NCBI RefSeq assembly: GCF_001667035.1
Contig: NZ_LZIR01000088.1
Location: 1 to 64,000, forward strand
Source of the DNA: Mycobacterium sp. 852002-51057_SCH5723018
GTDB lineage: Bacteria; Actinomycetota; Actinomycetes; Mycobacteriales; Mycobacteriaceae
Direction of reading: 5' to 3'
Length of the DNA stretch: 64,000 nucleotides
Positions 1 to 7,482 of this stretch are shown here, piece after piece (the stretch's first letter is position 1; every line of letters begins with the position of its first letter). The notes beneath the pieces are model-generated. The model worked only from the letters and a program-made list of their open reading frames with translations. It made no database searches and was not told where the DNA came from. The position numbers were made by a program, and so were the translations under genes.

Positions 1-193
1 GACGAACGCCGGCCCGAGCAGGTACCAGCTCGTTTTGAGCGAGGCCTGCGTGCTTTGCGCCAACGTATCGACCCTCGATCCACGTCCCCGAATAGAAATG
101 CGAGGTTAGCCGAACCGCCCGCCCCGCAGCCATTCGCGGGTTACCAACGACGCCCTGCGCTACGCGGCGGTGCTGCTCAGCCCCTCGCCCCGG
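1..193. other. Window edge, unassigned
   Basis: I cannot assign this stretch. A minus-strand frame starting at about 133 stays open to the window edge, and one plus-strand frame is also open from base 1 to about 224, but neither gives a recognisable protein. In M. tuberculosis another minus-strand gene follows the Rv0926c homologue, so this could hold its 5' end, or it could be intergenic. Confidence 0.3.
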
Positions 194-1270
194 TCACCCG
201 GGAACGTAGAGCCCCCGACCGGTGACCAGCGGCAGGTCCAGGGTCGTGACGATGCCCGGCGGGGCGGCCACCACCGCGGGGATCGCGTTGACCACCCGCA
301 TCGCGGTGGCGACGAGCCCGGCGTGGTTGTGATCGCCCAGTCGGCTGCTCAGGCAGATGTCCATGGCGTATGACGGTTCGCCGGTCAGCTCGATGCGGTA
401 GGAGCCGCCGGGCTGAGCCGGCTGCGGCCAGTCGGGGCACAGGTCCTCGCGCAGCCGGGTGACGTGTTCGAGGGCGACAACGGGATCGCCGTTGACCATT
501 CCGAACACCTCGAACCGCAGCGCCGCGGCGGTGCCCTTGGCGATGTGCCCCGATGCGATGTCGAAGTCCTCGGGTGCCGGCTCGCGGACGTATTCCTCGG
601 CGACCGAGTCGAGCGAAAGGCCAAGGCCCGCCGCCAGTTGCCGGACAACCGACCCCCACGCCAGGCTCAGCACTCCCGTCTGCAGCAGCATCGGGATCTC
701 GTCCAGGGGCTTACCGAAGCCCATCACGTCGAACATGACCGCGGCGCTGTTGTAGGTGGCGTAGTCGACGATCTCCATGCAGCGGATCTGCTGGATGTTC
801 TGGCAGGTGCCGGCCAAGGCCAGCGGCAGCAGGTCATTGGCGAAGCCAGGGTCGATCCCGTTGACGTAGAGGCTCGAATTGCCTTTGCGCGCCGCATCTT
901 CCAGCGGCTTGATCAACTCTTCGGGAATCACCTGCCACGGGTACTGGAGAAAGACCGGCCCGCTGCCGACGATGTTGATCCCGGCCGACAGGACGCGTCG
1001 ATAGTCCTCCAGGGCCTCGGGCAGCCGGTTGTCGGCCAGGGCGTTGTAGACCGCGCATTCCGGCCCGGTGGCCAGCACGGCTTCCAGGTCGGTGTTGGCG
1101 AACACGCCGGTCGAATCCTCAAGGCCGGCAAGCTCCGCCGCGTCCTTGCCGGCCTTGGCGTCCGATGACACCCACACGCCGGTGAGCTCGAACTCCGGGT
1201 TGGTGATCAGCGCTTTGAGCGCGTGGACGCCGACGTTGCCGGTGCCCAATTGAACGACGGATATGGCCAT
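194..1270 (-). CDS. DapB-like NAD(P)-dependent dehydrogenase, Rv0926c-like
   Basis: This is a 358-residue protein with an N-terminal Rossmann fold: the start reads VVQLGTGNVGVHALKAL, with the dinucleotide-binding GTGNVG at residues 9-14. The layout matches the family with a dihydrodipicolinate-reductase-like N-terminal domain and a longer C-terminal half, which includes 2,4-diaminopentanoate dehydrogenase. True lysine-pathway DapB is shorter (about 245 residues), so a role in lysine synthesis is unlikely. It lies 36 bases downstream of an SDR gene on the same strand and is probably cotranscribed with it. A KstR-type operator precedes that pair, which would fit a role in sterol or lipid catabolism. 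The substrate is unknown. Confidence 0.75.
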   Translation of the reverse strand: MAISVVQLGTGNVGVHALKALITNPEFELTGVWVSSDAKAGKDAAELAGLEDSTGVFANTDLEAVLATGPECAVYNALADNRLPEALEDYRRVLSAGINIVGSGPVFLQYPWQVIPEELIKPLEDAARKGNSSLYVNGIDPGFANDLLPLALAGTCQNIQQIRCMEIVDYATYNSAAVMFDVMGFGKPLDEIPMLLQTGVLSLAWGSVVRQLAAGLGLSLDSVAEEYVREPAPEDFDIASGHIAKGTAAALRFEVFGMVNGDPVVALEHVTRLREDLCPDWPQPAQPGGSYRIELTGEPSYAMDICLSSRLGDHNHAGLVATAMRVVNAIPAVVAAPPGIVTTLDLPLVTGRGLYVPG

Positions 1271-1306
1271 TTACGGCCTCCTTAGCGGTCTTCGGTGGTC
1301 TTCAGT

Positions 1307-2098
1307 TCACAGGTCCGGCACGGGAATGTCGAGGTTGGGGAAGGTGAGCCCGCCGTCGACCTCCAGCGTCTTGCCGGTCAAGAAGCTGCCGGCGGGCGAC
1401 GCCAAATAGACTGCGGCAGCTGCGATGTCGACGGGATCGCCGAGGCGGCGCATCGGCGTGACCTTTTCCATCGGTGCCCGCAGCTCCTCGTTGGAGGCCA
1501 CCACGTCGAGCGCGGAGGTCAGGATCGACCCCGGTGCGATCGCGTTGACCCGGATGCGGGGGCACAGATCCAGCGCGGACAGCCGCGTGTAGTGCGACAG
1601 CGCGGCCTTCGCGGTGCCGTACGCGGCGAAACCGCGTCCCGCCAGCCGGCCCATGGTGGAGGTGATGTTGATGATGCTGCCGCCACCGGAGTGCTCCAGC
1701 ATCAACGGCACCGCCGCGACGGTGAGCGCGTGGGCGGTGGCGACGTTGAAGGTGAATGCGTCCTTGAGGTCCTTGGTCGAAGTGGTCAGCAGGGTGTTGG
1801 GCATGGTGCCGCCGACGTTGTTGACGACGATGTCTAGTTTTCCGAAAGCCTCGACCGCTTGACCGGCCAGCTCCGCGGTCGCCTCCGGATGGGCCAGGTC
1901 CGCGGCGACGGCGTGGGCCCGTCGGCCGGTGGCACGGACCTGTTCGGCGACGGCGTCTAGTTGCGATTGTGTGCGCGACGCGATGAGGACATCGGCGCCT
2001 GCCTCGGCAAACGCCAAGGCGATGGCGGCGCCCAGGCCGCGGCCGCCCCCGGTAATGACGGCGACTTTGTCGTCCAGACGGAACCTGTCAAGGATCAT
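1307..2098 (-). CDS. Short-chain dehydrogenase/reductase (SDR), Rv0927c-like
   Basis: This 263-residue protein is a classical SDR. It has the cofactor motif TGGGRGLG near residues 16-23, NNVGG in place of the usual NNAG near residue 92, a catalytic serine in the NITS segment, and the YxxxK pair in YGTAKAA. The C-terminus carries the usual LEVDGG strand. The family oxidises or reduces alcohols and ketones with NAD(P)H. It is the first gene of a leftward pair with the DapB-like dehydrogenase. A palindrome that fits the KstR consensus lies about 70 bases upstream of the start, so the pair may be derepressed by sterol metabolites. The exact substrate cannot be read from the sequence. Confidence 0.85.
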   Translation of the reverse strand: MILDRFRLDDKVAVITGGGRGLGAAIALAFAEAGADVLIASRTQSQLDAVAEQVRATGRRAHAVAADLAHPEATAELAGQAVEAFGKLDIVVNNVGGTMPNTLLTTSTKDLKDAFTFNVATAHALTVAAVPLMLEHSGGGSIINITSTMGRLAGRGFAAYGTAKAALSHYTRLSALDLCPRIRVNAIAPGSILTSALDVVASNEELRAPMEKVTPMRRLGDPVDIAAAAVYLASPAGSFLTGKTLEVDGGLTFPNLDIPVPDL

Positions 2099-2166
2099 TG
2101 CGGCCTCTCTATTTGAATTGTCGGCGAAACGGTAGCAAGCCTCGTCGGCCGGGATCGCGGCATTTC

Positions 2167-2180
2167 TGAAACAGGTTCTA
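2167..2180. promoter_or_regulatory. KstR-type operator upstream of the SDR gene
   Basis: The 14 bases TGAAACAGGTTCTA fit the published KstR consensus TNNAACNNGTTNNA at every fixed position. The flanks extend the partial symmetry. The site is about 70 bases upstream of the leftward SDR start and about 200 bases upstream of pstS3, so the SDR pair is the more likely target. Binding is inferred from the motif only. Confidence 0.55.
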
Positions 2181-2273
2181 GTTTGTCATAACGGCGCGAC
2201 AATGCGACACCCCCAACGCTCGCCAGTGCGGCGCCGGTCGTTCGGCTTGAACGCCGGACAGAATTCGCCGAAC

Positions 2274-2294
2274 GTTAACTTTGTTACTGTTAGC
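2274..2294. promoter_or_regulatory. Possible regulatory direct repeats in the pstS3 leader
   Basis: Three GTTA-type hexamers (GTTAAC, GTTACT, GTTAGC) start at 2274, 2283 and 2289 in an otherwise GC-rich leader about 85 bases ahead of pstS3. Phosphate-regulated promoters in actinobacteria often carry GTT-containing direct repeats bound by RegX3/PhoP-type regulators. The match to a specific consensus is poor, so this is only a candidate. Confidence 0.25.
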
Positions 2295-2378
2295 TTCATG
2301 GCTGCGAGAGATGACAGGTTGACGAGCCGCAGCCACCGGCAGCGGCGGATGTTTCATCCCTACTGTTAAGGAACTGAA

Positions 2379-3494
2379 TTGAGACTCAACCAATTTGGCG
2401 CCGCGCTGGGTGTCCTGGTCAGTGCCGCGCTGGTGTTGTCCGGATGCGGAAATGACAACAACAAAGCCGCGGGAGGAAGCGCGTCGACGAGCGCCTCGGC
2501 GGGCAAAGTGAGTTGCGGCGGGAAGAAGACACTGAAGGCCAGCGGGTCGACGGCGCAGGCGAACGCGATGACCCGGTTCGTCAAGGCGTTCGAGCAAGCC
2601 TGCCCGGGCCAGACCCTCAACTACACGGCGAATGGTTCCGGCGCCGGAATCAGCGAATTCAACGGCAATCAAACCGATTTCGGTGGCTCGGACTCACCGT
2701 TGGCGCCGAACGAGTACGCGGCGGCGCAGCAGCGCTGCGGGTCGCCGGCGTGGAACTTGCCGGTGGTGTTCGGTCCGATCGCGATCACCTACAACATCAA
2801 CGGCGTTAGTTCGCTGACTCTGGATGGTCCGACCGCGGCCAAGATCTTCAACGGTGCCATCACCACCTGGAACGACCCGGCGATCGCAAACCTCAACGCC
2901 GGTGTGACGCTGCCCGCGGAGCCGATTCACGTGGTGTTCCGCAACGACCAGTCCGGGACCACGGACAACTTCCAGCACTACCTCGATGCGGCATCCAACG
3001 GCGCGTGGGGCAAGGGCGCCGGAAAGACCTTCAACGGTGGCGTCGGTGAGGGTGCCAAGGGCAACGACGGCACCTCGGCGGCGATCAAGGCCACCGAAGG
3101 ATCGGTCACCTACAACGAGTGGTCGTTCGCCAAGGCCCAGAACCTGAATATGGCCAAGATCATCACCTCGGCCGGTCCCGACGCCGTCGCGATCAGCGCC
3201 GACTCGGTCGGCAAGACGATCTCCGGCGCCACCATCAAGGGGCAGGGCAACGACATGGTGCTCGACACCAACTCGTTCTACAAGCCCACGCAGGCGGGCT
3301 CCTACCCGATCGTGCTGGCGACCTACGAGATCGTCTGCTCGAAGTACCCCGACTCTCAGGTGGGCACGGCGGTTAAGGCTTTCCTGCAGAGCACCATCGG
3401 CGCCGGCCAGAATGGCCTGGCGGACAACGGCTACATCCCGATCCCGGACTCGTTCAAGTCCAGGTTGTCGGCTTCGGTCGACGGGATCGCCTGA
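2379..3494 (+). CDS. pstS3: Phosphate-binding lipoprotein PstS3
   Basis: This is the periplasmic-side phosphate receptor of the Pst ABC importer. The 371-residue protein starts with a lipoprotein signal ending in the lipobox VLSGC, so Cys23 would be acylated and anchor it to the outer face of the membrane. Phosphate-loop motifs are visible: ASGSTAQ, GGSDSPL and DQSGTTDNF. The start is TTG at 2379, chosen because AAGGA lies six bases upstream and the signal peptide begins there. It closely matches M. tuberculosis PstS3 (Rv0928) as I recall it. It is followed after 11 bases by pstC2 and then pstA1. Expression is probably induced by phosphate limitation. Confidence 0.96.
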   Translation: MRLNQFGAALGVLVSAALVLSGCGNDNNKAAGGSASTSASAGKVSCGGKKTLKASGSTAQANAMTRFVKAFEQACPGQTLNYTANGSGAGISEFNGNQTDFGGSDSPLAPNEYAAAQQRCGSPAWNLPVVFGPIAITYNINGVSSLTLDGPTAAKIFNGAITTWNDPAIANLNAGVTLPAEPIHVVFRNDQSGTTDNFQHYLDAASNGAWGKGAGKTFNGGVGEGAKGNDGTSAAIKATEGSVTYNEWSFAKAQNLNMAKIITSAGPDAVAISADSVGKTISGATIKGQGNDMVLDTNSFYKPTQAGSYPIVLATYEIVCSKYPDSQVGTAVKAFLQSTIGAGQNGLADNGYIPIPDSFKSRLSASVDGIA

Positions 3495-3505
3495 TCCGGG
3501 ATGTC

Positions 3506-4498
3506 ATGACGCGCGGAGTACTCGCCAGTCCGTCGACCGGAATTCAGCCTGCGCTGAAGGCGACTAATCCGCACAGGGCGCGGCGGGGCGACCGACTGTT
3601 CAAGTTGGTCGCCGCCGCGGCCGGTTCCACGATCGTTCTCGCGATCCTGCTGATCGCGATATTCCTGCTGGTTCGCGCCGTGCCGTCATTGCGCGCGGAC
3701 CACGCGAATTTCTTCACCAGCGCGGAATTCAACACCACGAAGGCCGAGCACCTGGCGTTCGGTATCCGCGACCTGTTCATGGTCACGGTGCTGAGTTCGG
3801 TCACCGCACTGGTGCTGGCCCTGCCTATCGCGGTAGGGATCGCGGTGTTTCTCACCCAATACGCGCCCAAACGGCTCGCGCGGCCGTTCGGTGCGATGGT
3901 CGATCTGCTGGCCGCGGTGCCGTCGATCATCTTCGGCTTGTGGGGAATTTTCGTGCTGGCGCCCAAAATCGAGCCCGTCGCGGAATTTCTCAACCGGAAC
4001 CTGGGCTGGATTTTCCTTTTCAAGCACGGCAACGTCTCCCTCGCCGGTGGCGGCACCATCTTCACCGCCGGCATCGTGCTTTCGGTGATGATTTTGCCGA
4101 TCATCACCTCGGTGTCGCGAGAGGTGTTCCGGCAGACGCCGCGCATTCAGATGGAAGCGGCCCAGGCCCTGGGCGCCACCAAGTGGGAGGTAGTGCGGAT
4201 GACCGTGCTGCCGTTCGGCCGTAGCGGGGTCATCGCGGCGTCGATGCTGGGATTGGGCCGCGCGCTCGGGGAAACCGTGGCGGTGCTGATCATCCTGCGC
4301 TCGGCGGCCCACCCGGGCAATTGGTCGCTGTTCGATGGCGGCTACACCTTCGCGTCCAAGATCGCTTCGGCCGCATCCGAATTCAGCGAACCGTTGCCCA
4401 CCGGCGCCTACATCGCCGCCGGATTCGCGCTGTTCGTCCTGACGTTCATCGTCAACGCCGCCGCCCGCGCGGTCGCCGGTGGAAAGGTCAACGGATGA
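3506..4498 (+). CDS. pstC2: Phosphate ABC transporter permease PstC2
   Basis: This 330-residue membrane protein forms half of the translocation channel for phosphate. It has a basic cytoplasmic N-terminus, a first membrane helix at about residues 30-55, and several more hydrophobic segments. The permease EAA-type loop is visible as MEAAQALGATKWEV near residue 212, which is where the ATPase docks. It is the second gene of the pst operon. Its TGA overlaps the ATG of an 18-codon ORF inside a MIRU-like element (ATGA), and that element links it to pstA1. Confidence 0.95.
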   Translation: MTRGVLASPSTGIQPALKATNPHRARRGDRLFKLVAAAAGSTIVLAILLIAIFLLVRAVPSLRADHANFFTSAEFNTTKAEHLAFGIRDLFMVTVLSSVTALVLALPIAVGIAVFLTQYAPKRLARPFGAMVDLLAAVPSIIFGLWGIFVLAPKIEPVAEFLNRNLGWIFLFKHGNVSLAGGGTIFTAGIVLSVMILPIITSVSREVFRQTPRIQMEAAQALGATKWEVVRMTVLPFGRSGVIAASMLGLGRALGETVAVLIILRSAAHPGNWSLFDGGYTFASKIASAASEFSEPLPTGAYIAAGFALFVLTFIVNAAARAVAGGKVNG

Positions 4499-4551
4499 CC
4501 GGCGCCGGCGACGATGCAGAGCGAAGCGATGGGGAGGAGTGGCGCGCATGA
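4495..4551 (+). repeat. MIRU-like element with an 18-codon linking ORF (copy 1)
   Basis: The segment between pstC2 and pstA1 shares the core GACGATGCAGAGCG, then GCGATG and a GGAGGAG purine run, with elements at 19198-19251 and 47254-47310. It encodes an 18-residue ORF (ATG at 4495) whose start overlaps the pstC2 stop as ATGA and whose stop overlaps the pstA1 start as ATGA. The GGGGAGGAG run (4531-4539) also serves as the pstA1 ribosome-binding site. This layout matches the mycobacterial interspersed repetitive units described between cotranscribed genes. Whether the peptide is made is unknown. Confidence 0.7.
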
Positions 4552-5462
4552 CCTCGCTGACGCGCACCGACGCGTTCGACCGGCCGGTCAAGCCGGAGCT
4601 CTTCAGCCATCTCAGCCTTCGGCGGCGATTCGCAAACAGCGCCGCCGCAACGTTTTTCCTTGCCTCGTTCGTCGTGGCCCTGGTGCCGCTGGTATGGGTG
4701 CTGTGGGTGGTGGTGCAACGCGGCTGGTATGCCGTCACCCGCTCGGGCTGGTGGACCCACTCGCTGCGCGGCATCCTGCCGGAGGAGTTCGCCGGCGGCG
4801 TATACCACGCGGTGTACGGAACGTTGGTGCAAGCCGGGGTGGCCGCCGTGCTGTCGGTGCCGCTGGGGTTGATGACCGCGGTCTTTTTGGTCGAATATGG
4901 CTCCGGGCGACTGGTGCGGGTGACGACGTTCATGGTCGACGTGCTCGCCGGGGTGCCCTCGATCGTGGCGGCGCTGTTCGTCTTCAGCCTCTGGATCGCG
5001 ACCATGGGATTCGAGCAGAGCGCGTTTGCAGTGTCGCTGGCGCTGGTCCTGCTGATGTTGCCGGTGGTGGTGCGCTCCACCGAGGAGATGCTCCGATTGG
5101 TGCCCGACGACCTGCGCGAGGCCAGCTATGCCCTGGGCGTTCCGAAATGGAAGACCATCGTGCGGATCGTGTTTCCCATCGCGGCGCCGGGGATCGTCTC
5201 CGGGGTGCTGTTGGCGGTCGCGCGCGTGATCGGCGAAACCGCCCCGGTGCTGGTCTTGGTCGGTTACAGCCACGGCATCAACGTCGACATCTTCCACGGC
5301 AACATGGCTTCGCTGCCGCTGCTGATCTATACCGAACTGACCAACCCGGAGCGCGCCGGGTTCCTTCGGATCTGGGGCGCGGCACTGACCCTGATCATCA
5401 TCGTGGCCGCGATCAACCTGGCGGCCGGGGCGTTCCGGTTCATTTCCAGCCGGCGGCGCTAA
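4548..5462 (+). CDS. pstA1: Phosphate ABC transporter permease PstA1
   Basis: This is the second channel subunit of the Pst importer, 304 residues when read from ATG 4548. I chose this start because a strong purine run at 4531-4539 precedes it. An upstream in-frame start at 4479 would overlap pstC2 by 20 bases. Hydrophobic helices begin near residue 35, and the EAA-like loop LREASYALGVPKWKT is near residue 190. The operon ends here: the convergent ku stop is only 18 bases away. No ATP-binding subunit (pstB) follows, nor is one found elsewhere in the window, so the ATPase must be encoded elsewhere. Confidence 0.94.
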   Translation: MTSLTRTDAFDRPVKPELFSHLSLRRRFANSAAATFFLASFVVALVPLVWVLWVVVQRGWYAVTRSGWWTHSLRGILPEEFAGGVYHAVYGTLVQAGVAAVLSVPLGLMTAVFLVEYGSGRLVRVTTFMVDVLAGVPSIVAALFVFSLWIATMGFEQSAFAVSLALVLLMLPVVVRSTEEMLRLVPDDLREASYALGVPKWKTIVRIVFPIAAPGIVSGVLLAVARVIGETAPVLVLVGYSHGINVDIFHGNMASLPLLIYTELTNPERAGFLRIWGAALTLIIIVAAINLAAGAFRFISSRRR

Positions 5463-5480
5463 ACGCGCCGAGGCCCACGG

Positions 5481-6410
5481 TCAGGATTTCGACGCCGCTT
5501 TGGAACGGGCCTTCTTCGCCGGTGCCTTCTTGGCGGTCGTTTTCGCGGGTGCCTTCTTGGCCTGCGAACCAGCCGCAGCCTTCTTGGCGGGCGCCTTCTT
5601 CGCCGGCGCCTCGCCGTCGCCCGAGCGCGCCTTCACGCTGGCCTCCAGCTTGGCCAGCAGGTCGGAGACGTCTTCGGTCTCGTCCAGTTCCTTCGGCTGC
5701 TCCTCGGTCGTAAAAGCCTCACCACCTTCGAGTTTCGCTTCGATCAGCTCCTGCAGCTGCTCTTGGTAGGTGTCGTGGTAGCGGTCGGGGTTGAAGTCGT
5801 CGGCCATCGACTCCACCACCTGCCCGGCCATCTTGAGCTCGGCCGGCTTGATGTCGACCTTCTTGTCCAGCACGGGGAAGTCGGGGTCGCGGATCTCGTC
5901 GGGCCACAACAACGTGTGCACCACCATCACGTCGCGCTTGCCGAAGTCCTTGACGCGCAACGCGGCCAGCCGCGTCTTATTACGCAGTGTGAAGTGAACG
6001 ATCGCCATCCGATCAGTCTCCGCGAGCGTCTTGGCCAGCAGCACATAGGATTTCGACGACTTCGAATCCGGCTCCAGGAAGTAACTGCGGTCGAACATCA
6101 TCGGGTCGACCTCGCTGGCGGGGACGAACTCCAGCACCTCGATCTCGCGGCTGCGCTCTTCGGGCAAGGTGGCGATGTCGTCGTCGGTGATGATCACCAT
6201 CTGACCGTCGTCGGATTCGAAGGCGCGCGCGATGTCGCGGTATTCGACGACCTCGCCGTCGATCTCGCACACCCGCTGGTATCGGATGCGACCGTTGTCC
6301 TTGGCATGTACCTGACGAAACTTGATGTCATGATCCTCGGTCGCGCTATACACCTTGACCGGGACGTTGACCAGCCCGAACGCGATCGAGCCCTTCCAGA
6401 TGGAGCGCAT
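5481..6410 (-). CDS. ku: Non-homologous end-joining protein Ku
   Basis: Ku forms a homodimeric ring on DNA double-strand ends and recruits LigD. The protein is 309 residues from the ATG at 6410 (MRSIWKGSIAFGLV), the conserved Ku start. An earlier ATG at 6428 would add only six residues. The core beta-barrel region covers about residues 1-250. After residue 255 the sequence becomes a lysine/alanine-rich tail with repeated KKAPAK units. Such tails bind DNA in M. smegmatis Ku, while M. tuberculosis Ku lacks most of it, as I recall. Its partner ligD lies 2.6 kb away on the other strand, beyond an inserted polyol operon. Confidence 0.96.
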   Translation of the reverse strand: MRSIWKGSIAFGLVNVPVKVYSATEDHDIKFRQVHAKDNGRIRYQRVCEIDGEVVEYRDIARAFESDDGQMVIITDDDIATLPEERSREIEVLEFVPASEVDPMMFDRSYFLEPDSKSSKSYVLLAKTLAETDRMAIVHFTLRNKTRLAALRVKDFGKRDVMVVHTLLWPDEIRDPDFPVLDKKVDIKPAELKMAGQVVESMADDFNPDRYHDTYQEQLQELIEAKLEGGEAFTTEEQPKELDETEDVSDLLAKLEASVKARSGDGEAPAKKAPAKKAAAGSQAKKAPAKTTAKKAPAKKARSKAASKS

Positions 6411-6564
6411 GTAAGTCAGTATGCCCATACTTTTCGGCCGCGTAACAGCGCGCCCCGGCCCTTGCCGCCCAACCGAGTGTCCGCGGGCGTAACGGCGCTG
6501 CGAGCTTCCGCTGAGTATTTCGCCGTGCGGTTACGCTCGCGAACAGTGACGGCATGTGGAAAGG

Positions 6565-7482
6565 CTATGGCCCCCAGTATGACTGACCGTTGAGCGCGGC
6601 CCGGTCGGGCAGGTCGGCACCGGCACGGCCGACCGTCAGCGCCGCCGACAGGCTGGCCGCCTCCAGCACCGCCGTCAGCGCGTCGAGCCCGACCCGGCCC
6701 AAATCGGCGCGCCGGCCGGCGCCCAACAGATCCAGCCCCCACAGCGCGTCGAGCAGGCCGACCATGAACGCGTCACCCGCTCCCACCGTGTCCACCACCG
6801 CAACCGGCCTGGCGGCCACCTCTGACTCGCCGGCCGAGCAGAACGCCACCGCGCCGCGATCGCCCCTCGTCACGACGACCATCGCGGGGCCCGACGCCAA
6901 CCAACCTCGGGCAGTCCACTCGGGTTCGTGGTCGGGATCGATCCAGCTCAGGTCGTCGGCGCTGGCCTTGACGACGTCGCTGCGCTCGACGAGGCGGGCG
7001 ATCCGTTCGGTGGCCAGGTTCCAGTCGGTGATCAGCGACGGACGTACGTTGGGGTCGAAGGTGACGGTGGCCGATGTGCGATAGGTGTCGAGCAGCGCCG
7101 CGACGGCCAGGCACCCGGGCTCTCGCACGCCGGCGATCGAGCCGGTGTGCACGAACAGGGGCGGCCCGACTTCGGGCGTACCGGAGAGCCGCCACTCCAG
7201 GTCGAAGCTATAGGCCGCCGAGCCGTCGTCGGCGATCGTCGCGAAGGCCGTCGGCGTCCGGCTTGCGGACATGCTTCCCGGAACTAGCTGTGCCCCAGAG
7301 GATTTGACGTATTCGGCGATGCGGCGGCCGGGCTCGTCGTCGCCGATGTGGGTCAAGAAGTCGACATCGCGCCCGAGCCTGGCCAGCCCGACGGCAACGT
7401 TGAGCGGGCTGCCGCCGACATGCTCGGCGCGGCCGTCGATGATGTCGATCAGCGCTTCACCGATCACCAGCCCGCGGGTCAT
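6565..7482 (-). CDS. PfkB-family carbohydrate kinase (possible fructokinase)
   Basis: This 305-residue kinase has the PfkB N-terminal glycine signature (GGSPLNVAVGLARLG near residue 22) and the C-terminal catalytic signature DTVGAGDAFMVG, whose GAGD aspartate is the base. The ATG at 7482 overlaps the stop of the upstream mannitol dehydrogenase by four bases (ATGA), so the two are translationally coupled. A longer frame reaching 7845 is only antisense-free overlap with that gene and is not the start. The pairing suggests phosphorylation of the ketose made by the dehydrogenase, for example fructose to fructose 6-phosphate. Specificity is inferred from context. Confidence 0.85.
   Translation of the reverse strand: MTRGLVIGEALIDIIDGRAEHVGGSPLNVAVGLARLGRDVDFLTHIGDDEPGRRIAEYVKSSGAQLVPGSMSASRTPTAFATIADDGSAAYSFDLEWRLSGTPEVGPPLFVHTGSIAGVREPGCLAVAALLDTYRTSATVTFDPNVRPSLITDWNLATERIARLVERSDVVKASADDLSWIDPDHEPEWTARGWLASGPAMVVVTRGDRGAVAFCSAGESEVAARPVAVVDTVGAGDAFMVGLLDALWGLDLLGAGRRADLGRVGLDALTAVLEAASLSAALTVGRAGADLPDRAALNGQSYWGP

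Noticed and set aside
4514..5713. 399-codon plus-strand frame overlapping pstA1
   Set aside because: It begins in the MIRU-like repeat but runs in another frame through the permease and into ku, giving an Arg-rich peptide.
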